In this document: one piece after another, positions 20,294-29,812 of the stretch | Numbering within the stretch: the first letter of the stretch is position 1 | Layout: the number at the start of each line of letters is the position of its first letter | Translations under genes and position numbers: made by a program | The notes under the pieces: model-generated | Databases searched by the model: none | What the model was told of the DNA's origin: nothing | What the model saw: the letters and a program-made list of their open reading frames with translations, nothing else | NCBI GenBank assembly: GCA_030849465.1 | Contig: JARVLF010000009.1 | Span: 388,907 to 452,906 of the forward strand | DNA length: 64,000 bases | From: Moesziomyces globuligerus | Lineage: Eukaryota > Basidiomycota > Ustilaginomycetes > Ustilaginales > Ustilaginaceae | Direction of reading: 5' to 3'

Positions 20294-20920
20294 TTACTCG
20301 GACTCCTCGAGGTACTGTGCGCAGACGAGCAAAGGACAGTGTCAAGATGAGTACGACCGCAGCCACGCGAACGCGAGTACGAGTCGGGATGCAACCTACC
20401 TTGCCGCGGATGTCCTTCCACTGCTTCTGTTGGGTGTCAAGCAAAGTCGAATCAGAGATGCATCAGTCAGTCGGTCCGGTTCCGCTTCAGCTAGCCGTGC
20501 AGACCAAGTCGGTCGGGCGCAACCCGTCGATGCGCATTGCGATGCGTTGCGATGCGTTGCGATGCGGTCGTGTCGTCGCTTTCGAGTGCTGGCCGTGGAG
20601 CTGCTGCGTGTGAGGGCGTTGGAACTGCATCGCAGCTGTGGATGCGCGGTCGGGGTGCGAAACTTACGCCCTTGTTATGCGCGTCCCACCATGCTGTGGT
20701 GGCGAGGTCGTAGCCGATACCGAAGGCAAAGGCACCGAAGAAGATCGAGCCGACGCTGTTTGCAGCCGAAAAGAGCAAAAGTCAGCCATGCCATCTCCCA
20801 CGCCACGCTGGGCCACGCTGGGCCACGCTGGGCCACGCTTGGCGGCGGGTCTGCGCGTCGCACTCACTAGACCGAGTTACGCTTGAAGACGGTGTTGTAG
20901 ACGGACTTGGCGAGCGACAT
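20294..20920 (-). CDS. QCR9: Cytochrome bc1 complex subunit 9 (four small exons)
   Basis: This is a 62-residue inner-membrane subunit of respiratory complex III. Exons on the minus strand are 20868-20920, 20668-20755, 20400-20426 and 20294-20314. Introns are 112, 241 and 85 bp, all GT-AG (donors gtgagt, gtaagt, gtaggt; acceptors aacag, aacag, cacag). Spliced phases join cleanly (53+88+27+21 = 189 nt). The product starts MSLAKSVYNTVFKRNSV and continues YVGSIFFGAFAFGIGYDLAT, with the diagnostic WWDAHNKGKQWKDIRGKYLE, closely paralleling yeast Qcr9 (FKRN..V.VG.I..GAF; W...HNKGK.WKD). One membrane helix covers ~18-37. The exons are too short to show up as open frames, so this gene is easily missed. 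Confidence 0.92.
20529..20566. repeat. 10-bp tandem repeat in QCR9 intron 2
   Basis: Blocks of gatgcgttgc repeat with a 10-bp period (about 3.5 units) inside the second intron of QCR9. Confidence 0.8.
20801..20840. repeat. 10-bp tandem repeat in QCR9 intron 1
   Basis: Four units with exact 10-bp period: cgccacgctg, ggccacgctg, ggccacgctg, ggccacgctt. They lie wholly inside the first intron of QCR9. Confidence 0.85.
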
Positions 20921-21662
20921 GGTTGCGGATGGGTGCGGGGGAAAAAGGTGACAGCGAGATGTGGAAGCCGTGCAGCAAGATGGTGACGGCGATGCCAGTT
21001 CTTCTGACCGACTGCTCTCGGCGCTGCAAGCGCTGCAAGCGTGGATTTCAAATCCTCGCTCTCGTCCGGGCCCACGCGGAAGCGTGGCTTCGGAGCCGAC
21101 CGCCACGAATTTTCCATTCGATTTCAGATGTCATCCCTAGAACGTTAACAGCTCGAATGCAAATTGTTCTCGCACGACAACGGCCTAGCGAACAAAGCCC
21201 CTGATTCTCGCTCGGCTGAGGCGGGGCGCGTCGATGCACGTTACCCCTCTCTGGGCGCAGCGGTTCAGGGTTCGCCCACTCGCATGCACGCGTGCACGCG
21301 TGCAGAGACCAACACTCGAGCCCATGTGCCGAGCGCCATGCCGCACCGGCTGCTCCGACGCGGAATGGCATGGCATCGACGGTTATAGCCACGCGCACTG
21401 CCGGCCGGGAGCCCCACTGGCTACTGTACTGCCCCTGACTCTGTACGACGCCGACGGCGAGCTTGTTTGGCCGGGTTCGCGCGGTGCCTTGCATGCATTC
21501 GCAGCCTCTGCCTTCTCGCTCAACCTCCACCACCATCCCGACTCGCCCCTCGTCATCGACGCCTAACTTTGTCTCAACCTCCCATCTCCCACTTCCGACC
21601 TCCCTCCGGCTTGGCATATATACGCCGCCCCGCGCCTCTTCCCTCATCCGCGCATTCCAGCC
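20921..21662. promoter_or_regulatory. Divergent promoter region of QCR9 and the BAR-like gene
   Basis: This 742 bp contains two MluI cell-cycle-box motifs, ACGCGT, at 21288-21293 and 21296-21301, embedded in an alternating purine-pyrimidine tract (gcatgcacgcgtgcacgcgt). A TATA element (catatatac, about 21615-21623) lies some 45 bp before the ATG of the rightward gene. No additional gene seen. Confidence 0.5.
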
Positions 21663-22059
21663 ATGAAGAAGATCCAGCGCCTCGTCGGCGTCGGCGACTC
21701 CAAGCCCGCTTCTGCATCCCTCAGCACGAGCCCAAACGCGTCCTACCTCCCCACGCCCCTCGCCTCCACCTCGGCCGCCACCACCCCGTACGAGGCTCCC
21801 AACCACCTTCTCCCGCCGACCCAAGCTGCTCATGCACCGCCTCAACACCAACCTCGCTACAGCTCCACGCACGTCTCGCCCCAGTCCTCCCAAACCATGC
21901 TCCGCTCGGCGGGCGCCTCGCCTCAGCCGTACAGCCCCTCGGCTCAGCAGCAGTATTTCGACATCCCCGCACGCTCCCTCTCGCCAAGCCCCGGCGCACC
22001 ACTCTTGGCTTCAAGCCCGCGCCCCGTCTCGCCCTTCGCCGCACAGCCCGCGCAAGCCC

Positions 22060-22090
<31 letters not shown>

Positions 22091-24929
22091 TGCTGCCGCC
22101 TCCTCCTCGGCCGACGTCCACCTCGTCGAGCGTCCCGATCTCCACAAGTCGCTCAAGGCGCTCGAGACGCTGCTCGTCAACCTCGACGAGTACCGCGACC
22201 TCACCGCACGTCTCGCAAAGGTAGAGAAGCGCCTCGCAAAGAGCGCCAACGACCTCGAGCGCACAAAGGTTGTGCTTGACACGCCCTCCCACACCCTTCA
22301 GCTCGCCGCCACCATGTTCGAGGCCCAGGCAGACGTCGCCGCCCGCCACTCGAAGCACATCCAGAAGGAGTACGAGGCCATCAACGACGCCTGCGCAAAG
22401 TACTTTAAAAAGGTCGCAAAGGAGGAGCGCGCGCACGACGAGGCCGTACAGTCGCTCGACGCAAAGATCAAAAAGGCAAACGCCGCCCACGAGAAAAACG
22501 TAAAGAAGGCCTCCGGCGCAAGGGCGCTCGAGTCCCACGACCGCTACATCGCCACCGTACAGGCGCTCACCAACGACGTCAGCCGCGCAAAGAACCAGCA
22601 CGCCCTCTCCATGGCCGCAAAGAGCCACGCCAACTCGCTCCTCGTCGCATCCACCCTCGGCGGCCTCGCAGACGTCGACTTTCGGCACCGCTGCGAAGCC
22701 ATCCGCCGCGTCGGCCCGCACCTCGGAAGGCTCAATCACCTCCTCTGCTTCACCTCGTCCGAATTCATGCCCGCCCTCCACGCCACCGAGCTCGAAGACG
22801 CTCAGAACGGCCAGGCAGAGTACCTCGCCAGCCTCGCCGCTCAGGTCGAGGCTCAGGTCGCCGCCCAGGCTCACATCAACGCAAAGATCAACGAGGACAC
22901 CCAGACCATCCTCCGCGCACAGCAGATGGGCTGGCGTCCACCTTCGCCCTTGGCCCCGCCCACCACCGCCTTTGCCAACCTCGGCCGTAGCAGCAGCATC
23001 AACAGCAACCTCAGCAAGGCCTCGGAACCTGCGCAGACTGGCCGCCAATCCGGCCAGCCAACGTCCCCGACCAGAGCGAGGTCGAGCGCAGAGGCTACAG
23101 CTGCAACACCTTCTGCAGCAGCTAACGGCTCTTCGGTGCTGCAGCAGTCGTCCCTCGCACCGGCTTCCACCGCTGACAACGATGCTGCCTCCATCCGCAG
23201 CGTTGCCACCGACCGCACACCACGCGCGACGGCCGAGCAGTTCGCCGATCCAGCTCCGGCCTCGTCCCAACGCAGCCTCGCTGTGCACAACAGTGGCCTC
23301 GTCGATCCTGCTAGCGTGCGTCTCGACCGTGCGCCCACTGGGTCCACCATGAGGTCGATGGCTGCGCAACCAGAGACGTGGGCTGAGGCGGCGGGCGGTG
23401 GTGCTTCGCGCACCAACTATGCGTCTGCGTCGCACGGCCGCGATCGCACCGACACGTCGGCACACGAGGGCAGCGTCGTCGACAAGCTCGCCGTGCCCCG
23501 CGAAGATTCGGATGCCGCGCCGCCGAGTCTCAGCGCGAGCCACAGCGCGCAGGGCTCGGACGAAGGCACGCGCATCCCCCGCACGCCCGACGACACGGAA
23601 TCGGTGCCAGTCATGCAGGCCGAGCGCACCAAGACCGCCGCCTCGTCCGCGCTGCGTCCTGCTCAGCGCGCGCTCGAGCAGTACCGCGAACAGACGACCA
23701 AGTCGCCCCACGAGACCGACGCGCAGCCGATCGGGCGCTCGGATAGCGTGTACAGCGCCAGCAGCCAGCAGAGTGGGCTCGGCCCGCTCGCTTCGGCGGC
23801 TCAGGCCAACGCGCGCAAGGTGAGCCTGTGGGAGCGCGAGCGCGAACGCATGCGTCAGCTCGAGAAGGACGACGAGCCGCTCGCTTCCCGATCCACCTCG
23901 GGCATGCATGCGCCCTCGAACGCCTCGTCGTCGTCGTACATCCACGCCGGCAGTGGCTGGTCCAGGTCCAAGCTGAGCGAGAGCGGCGCAAGCGATCGCG
24001 GAGTCGGGTCGCAGTTGGGGCTTGGATTCCCGCGCGCGAGCAACGCACCCGAGGACCTGGACCGATATGCGCCCGCGGTGGGCTCGACGCGGCTCTCGGC
24101 GACGGGCGTGACGCGCTCGCTCAGCACAGACACCACCGCCTCGGAACGCAGCTTTGTCGCCCGCATGAAGGCGCGCTACCAGGCGGAGAAGGACATCGAG
24201 CGCGAACAGCGCGAACTCAACGTGCTCGAAAAGGAGCGCGCGGCGCGCAGGGCGACCATGGATCCGACGCTCTCCTTGCCCTCGCTCGGAGGCGCGCGCG
24301 GCGCAGGGGGCGCACGCGTCCCCGAGATCGCTCAGCGCTACCAGCTGCCCGGTGCGGCCACGTATGCTCAGGAGGTGGGGCAGAGGCGCTACCACGATAG
24401 CCTGCCAGCCGCATCGCGCATCAGTGCAGCCTCGACCGCGCCCAGCGGCAACGGCAGCGTGGACGAGTTTGGCGGCATCGTGAGGGAGGTTAGGCCGACG
24501 GGGGTGAGGTCGATGGAATCGCCGCACTCGGACGTGTGTGGCTGCCATCAGTGCTCCGCTCGCCATTATGGCAGTGGCACCACGCGCGTCGATCCGGCGC
24601 GCAACGAGGCGCGCGCCGATCCGAGAGAGTACAACGTCCGTCGCACCTCGATGCCCGTGCCGGCTCGCACTGGCGCTTCGACCGAGTCGTACCGCTCCAA
24701 GCAGCAGTCGGGCATGTATTCCTCCTCGCCCCCGCGCGCATCTCCGCATGACGCCTACCCGCAGCACGCGTACGCCTACCGTCCCTCGAGCCAGGCTCAG
24801 CAGCACCACTTGCACGCCCCTGCACCCAGGGAGGTCAACATCCCCCGCCGCAGCTACGAAGACCTAGGCTCCGGCTCGGACGGCGCTAGAAGAGTCGTCT
24901 TCGCCCGAGAGCCGCAGAGCATCCGTTGA
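21663..24929 (+). CDS. IVY1/BAR-like membrane-binding protein with long disordered tail
   Basis: An uninterrupted 1088-codon frame. Residues 1-150 are Ser/Pro/Ala-rich and end in a 13-Ala run encoded by a GCC repeat (22065-22103). Residues ~152-425 form a long amphipathic, Lys/Glu/Ala-rich helical region (HKSLKALETLLVNLDEYRDL; AATMFEAQADVAARHSKHIQ; KKVAKEERAHDEAVQSLDAK) with the length and heptad character of a BAR/I-BAR-type dimer. It resembles fungal Ivy1, a phospholipid- and Ypt7-binding vacuolar protein. The rest is disordered, with a charged coiled coil near residues 835-870 and a CxCHQC motif (DVCGCHQCSARHYG) near residue 960. BAR-like character is read from helix pattern, so the IVY1 assignment is moderate. 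Confidence 0.65.
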
Positions 24930-25543
24930 TTGCCCAATGTACTTGTTTTTTGCCATTGATTTCCAGTTTGGCGGCGGCGTAGGATCGAGTCTGAGGTGTG
25001 GGGCAACGGAGGTGTAAGCGAGAGTTGCCGGTGAGGGGTGCAGATGCCGGTGTGTGGGGAAGGCCGGGGGGTGTCGAGTTGGGCGGTGTCGGCGTCTTGT
25101 CCATTTTTTCAGTCTCGCAGGTTCGTCGGTCATTTAGGGTTGGCATGAGATGCACAGACGAGCGGGGCTCGCTTGGGGCTACGGTCCGGTGGGTGTGCGT
25201 GCAAGCGGTCCGGAAGGGGAGACGAAGAGGTCGCCGGTGTCTGTGCTTCAGCGTGGCTTCCGCATGACACGCCAGCGGAGTTGGCACGTCACAAGCCGAA
25301 AGGGCTTCTCTCCACATGTCACCGCCACCCCCGCGCCGTCGAGGGTCGCTCATGCTCATCGCGCATTGCGCGAGCTAACGAACGACACGAGTCGCCGGTG
25401 GACATGCGCTGGACAGGCCATGTGCACGTCCAAGCTGCGCCCGACAGACGTCAGAAACGTCCAACTGAGACAGCATATATACCCAAACGACCCAAGCCGT
25501 CTGTCTTCCAGGCCACACCGCATTCTCATTGCGACTCTTCACC
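24930..25543. other. Intergenic region with the GH115 promoter
   Basis: The left part is the 3' flank of the BAR-like gene. The right part holds the GH115 promoter, with a TATA element (catatatacc) at 25473-25482, about 62 bp before the ATG. Nothing else recognised. Confidence 0.4.
25474..25481 (+). promoter_or_regulatory. TATA box of the GH115 gene
   Basis: ATATATAC-type TATA element 62 bp upstream of the ATG at 25544. Confidence 0.6.
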
Positions 25544-28500
25544 ATGCGCACACGCAAGCTCGTAGGGATTGCAGCCCTGCTGCTACCAGCATGGACCGGT
25601 CTGGCCCAGGCGCACAATGCAGCGGTTGCAGACAATGTGTGTCTGCAGATGGATGCGTCGGATCAACAAGGCTACCTGATCGCCCGGCAGGGCGAGACGA
25701 CATCGATCCTCACCTCGCGCGACGATGCTGCCGTCATCCACCACGCGGCGACGAGCCTGGCGCAGGACATCGAGCTCATGGTGCCTGGCTCGCAGGCCGT
25801 GGTGCGCAACATCAGCGCCGCCTCGCTCCAGATGCAAGGCAGCAGTGGCCACGACAGGGTGGTCATGGTCGGATCCGCCACTTCCACACTGGTGCGAGAA
25901 CTCGCCAAGAACAGCCCAGACGTGACGAGCGAGATCTCCAAGCTCGAGGGCGAGTGGGAAGCCTGGTCGTCGGTGTTGCTTCAAGGCATGGGGCTCGTGC
26001 TGACAGGCTCGGATAGGCGCGGTACCGTATATGGTCTGTATACGCTCAGTGAAGAGCTGGGCGTGAGTCCGTGGAAGTGGTTCGCAGACGTTCAGCCCAC
26101 GACTTCACACAAGGCCGTGTACTACGCACCTCCTACCGTGCCTGACTCGTTCGGAGCCACGGCATGCTCGCATGGTCCACCGATGGTCAAGTACCGCGGC
26201 ATCTTCTTGAACGACGAGGCGCCGGCGCTCACCAACTGGGCACGCACGCACTTCGGTGGTCCCTTCCTGCCCCAGCACGCTCCGCAATCGTTCAACGATG
26301 CCATGTACATGCATGTGTTCGAGCTCCTCCTCCGCTTGCGCGCCAACCTCCTCTGGCCCGCCATGTGGTCGGACAGCTTTGCCGTCGCTGGCCTCCCCGA
26401 CCTGCCCAACAACGGCACCGACGGCAGGAACTCGGCAGGCCCCAACCAGCTCCTGGCCGATCGCATGGGCATCGTCTTTGGCACCTCGCACCAGGAACCC
26501 ATGGCGCGCAACACGCCCGAGTGGAACACCTGGTACCACGGCCCCTGGGACTACACCCAGAACCAGGACAACCTCACCACGTACTGGAAGTACGGCGTGG
26601 ACAGAGCACAGGGTCTCGAGACCATGTTCACCATGAGCATGCGCGGCAATGGCGACAAGGCGCTCGACGGCGCCAACATCGAGCTGCTCCAGAACATCAT
26701 GACCAAGCAGAAGAGCCTCCTGCCCCACAACAACGCCGCAAACGCCTCCGAGGTCTCCGTGCCCATGATGATGTGCCTCTACACCGAAGTGCAGGGCTAC
26801 TACAACGAAGGTCTCGTCGTCGACGATGACATCACGCTGCTCTGGACCGACGACAACTTTGGTTTCATCCGCAGGATCCCGACGCAGGCCGAGAAGCAGC
26901 GCGCCGGCGGTGCAGGCCTGTACTATCATGCAGAGTAAGTACCTTCTCTCTTCAGTCCACCGTTCGATTTATCGCCGATCGTGTGCTGATGCCCTGCTGC
27001 TTTGCGCGACTAGCTATGTGGGCTCTCCACGCTCGTACAAGTGGCTGAACACGGTGAATCTGGTCACCGCATGGGAGCAGCTCAATGTAGCGTTCGCCAA
27101 CGACCAGCGCGAGATGTTCATTCTCAACGTCGGCGATCTCAAGCCGGTCGAGGTGCCGATCCACTTTATGCTCTCGATGGCGTACGACTCGTCGCGTCTG
27201 ACGCATGCTGCCAACGTCTCGACGTGGCTCGATGGCTGGGCGGCGCAGACGTTCGGCATGGGCTCGAACGCGGAGCATATCAAGATCGCAGACGTGGTGC
27301 GTGGCTACTCGTCGCTCAACGCGCGTATCAAGCCCGAGCTGGTGAACGCCACCACCTGGTCTGTGGTCAACCATGCCGAGGCCGAGTCGGTGCTCGCCGA
27401 GTGGGATCGATTCGAACAGATGGTTGAGGAGCTCGAGCCGTGCTTCCACGGAGGTGCCAACTGGGATGCCTTCTACCAGCTCGTTGCCTATCCGACGCTG
27501 GCGAGCGCCAACCTCAACCGCATGTACGTCGCCGTGGGACGCAACAACCTCGCCGGTACGCAGGCCAAGAACTCGGCCAACCACTGGGCGCGAGTGGCGC
27601 GCGAGCACTTTGCGCGCGATCGCCAGCTGACCGCAGCCTACCACGCACTCGGCGACGGCAAGTGGAAACACATGATGAGCCAGCCCCACATCGGGAGCCA
27701 GTACTGGCAGCAACCCATGCGCAACATGCTCCCTCCGCTGGCCTACGTGAATATCGACGACGAGGCATGGCCCGATACGGCGCTCGCTAGCAATCTCCGC
27801 GTCGGCGTGGATGGAAGCATGGGCGCCTGGCCCGGAGACAACCAGTACAATTGCAAGGACGGCTACAATTGTCCTGACCCGGTCCTGCCAATGCTCAGCA
27901 GATACGACGGCAACCAGCGACGCAGCATCTGGGTCAGCGCGGGCGACTCGAATCCATTTGCGTTTTCGGCAACGACCAACGCGAGCTGGATCAACATCTC
28001 GCACAGGCTCGCCACCGAGGCTGCGCTCAGCAACGCCACCAACGCCGAGGCGCGCTTCGTGCGCAGGCGCTCCGACGGTGGTTTTGAGGCGGGTGGAAAC
28101 TTTGACGACGAGGTCCAAGTAGCACTGAGCGTCGACTGGGCGCAGCTGGGCAGCTTTAGCTGTGCCGATAGCAGCACTGCCTCCGAGCGTGTCCAGACGG
28201 CTGTGGTGTACATCAATACCACCAGCCCCGCTGCTCAGAGCTATGCGGGCATGTCGCCACCGGCCAACGTGACCGTCTCGCTCAGCGTCGATCCCTGCAG
28301 CCTCGAGTTTGGCGACGTGCCTTCCGGTACGTTTGTGGCTTCCGCTGCTGATGGAGGTGTCTCGATGCTCGCTGCTCACGCCGTGATCGAGAACGCGCGC
28401 GACGCCGACTTCACACCAGCCTACATTGAGCCGCTTCCTGGGTACGGCCTGCTGGGCTCGGCGGTGACGGTGATGCCACCCACTGCCGATTCGATCGACC

Positions 28501-28937
28501 GCAACGCCTCGGTCAATGTCGGGAAAGGTCCTTCGCTCGCGTTTGACTTCTTCATCCCTGGTGGTGGTGACGAGACGGCGTTCAACGTGACGACGTGGCT
28601 CGCGCCCGTGCTCAACTACCGCGACAAGCGTCCGCTGCGCTACGTGCTCGAGCTCGACAACGACCCGGCTTCGAGGACCGAGGTGACGCCCGTGCCGGAC
28701 AACATCACCCCCGGCACCAACTCGGCCGACTGGGGCAATGTCGTCTCGGCCAACGTCCGCACCGTCACATCGATGCTCAAGACCTCTTCGCCGCCTGCCG
28801 GCGGTAGGCGCACCGTGAGATGGTGGCCCCTCGAGCCAGGTCTCGTGCTCGAGAAGGTCGTCGTCGAGCCTAGAGGCCATACTTCCGCGCACTCTACTCT
28901 CGGTCCACCCGAGTCCGGCCGTGTTGGCATGCTTTGA
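25544..28937 (+). CDS. Secreted GH115 alpha-glucuronidase (two exons)
   Basis: Exons 25544-26934 and 27014-28937 flank a 79-bp GT-AG intron (gtaagt...gactag) that splits a codon, giving 1104 residues. GH115 enzymes remove (4-O-methyl-)glucuronic acid from internal and terminal xylose of glucuronoxylan. Residues 1-~23 (MRTRKLVGIAALLLPAW...) form a signal peptide. Family-typical blocks are MVKYRGIFLNDEAPALTNWA, LRLRANLLWPAMWSDSFAV, the substrate-site segment GIVFGTSHQEPMARNTPEW, LLWTDDNFGFIRRIPT, and, across the splice, LYYHADYVGSPRSYKWLNT, which confirms the junction. The C-terminal ~330 residues match the beta-sandwich/Ig-like end of the family. Many NxT/S sites fit secretion. Length is normal for fungal GH115. 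Confidence 0.93.
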
Positions 28938-29503
28938 AACCCTCGATCAACATGCTCCGCAGCACAGGCAATCTAGGATGTGTTACGACGACGTTCGATT
29001 CTGAATGGTATAGTGACGCGAGCGGCCCGGTGGGTATATTTGCGATGTTCGGAGGATCAAACCATCGCAGAGATGCATGAAGGGATAAGGAGAGGGTGGT
29101 ATCTATGTTGCTGTGCTTGGGCGGAGTCGGTACTTGACTTGGTTGGCTCAGTCGGAGCCAACTTTTCCAGTGCGGCTCTGCGAGGACGAGACGAGATGAT
29201 TGGCGTGTCAAAGACGGCAGCGTCGCAAGCGAGGTCGTTTTGCGGTTCAGCCCTGCCGATCTTGATGACACGCTCAAGGCGTGAATGTCTGGGTTCCCAG
29301 CCCCAGCTTGGTTGAGGTCGGATCGCTGTGCTGCTTGATGGTTGCCGGATGGCCAGCCGTAGGCATTCTGCCTCTAAGAAAGCCTGTCGAAACTTGGCTT
29401 CCTGTCATGGACTGGCGCGGCTACTGCGAGCCGTGATGGTGTCCAGATAGGCTCGCGGGCGGCCAAAGTGTGTACGTGCTCGGGAGTGATGTGGATTGTC
29501 GAT
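28938..29503. other. Intergenic region between GH115 and the small secreted protein
   Basis: This 566 bp lies between two convergent genes. Frames on both strands are short and lack signals. No RNA gene or repeat noticed. Confidence 0.4.
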
Positions 29504-29812
29504 CTAGCTGGAGGGAGCAGAAGATCGGACGGTCCTCAACCGGAGCTTCTGGGCAGCGGTCGAGTTGGATTCGGAGCGACGAACGAAGGAGCGAGACTGA
29601 AGGGGCTGGGCGCGGTAGGGTCGGGACGAGGGGATGTAGACATTGATAGCCGCCTCGCCGGTGAGAGGGTGGAAGGCTGGGGCAAATGCGATGTTGTCCG
29701 GATAGACGACGCCATCGGAAAGCTCTTCGGGTTCTGTCTTGCGGAAGGCGGGAGGGGCGGCCAGCACACAGCTGGCGAGCAGGAATACAGTAGCAAAGGC
29801 AGAGATCTTCAT
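29504..29812 (-). CDS. Small secreted protein of unknown function (102 residues)
   Basis: MKISAFATVFLLASCVLAAP is a textbook signal peptide, cleaved after A18 or A19. The mature ~83 residues contain no Cys, one NxS/T site near the C-terminus (NST) and two basic pairs (RR in SFVRRSES, a possible Kex2-type site). A central motif GVVYPDNIAFAPAFHPLTGE precedes a short hydrophobic strand (AAINVYIP). I do not recognise a family. A TATAAT element (about 29917-29923) lies ~105 bp upstream. The size, signal peptide and position in a region of secreted enzymes make it a candidate effector; that role is inferred. Confidence 0.7.
   Translation of the reverse strand: MKISAFATVFLLASCVLAAPPAFRKTEPEELSDGVVYPDNIAFAPAFHPLTGEAAINVYIPSSRPYRAQPLQSRSFVRRSESNSTAAQKLRLRTVRSSAPSS

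Noticed and set aside
22011..24815. 934-codon minus-strand frame
   Set aside because: Shadow of the BAR-like gene; no motif, composition typical of antisense.
26952..28892. 646-codon minus-strand frame
   Set aside because: Antisense to exon 2 of the GH115 gene.
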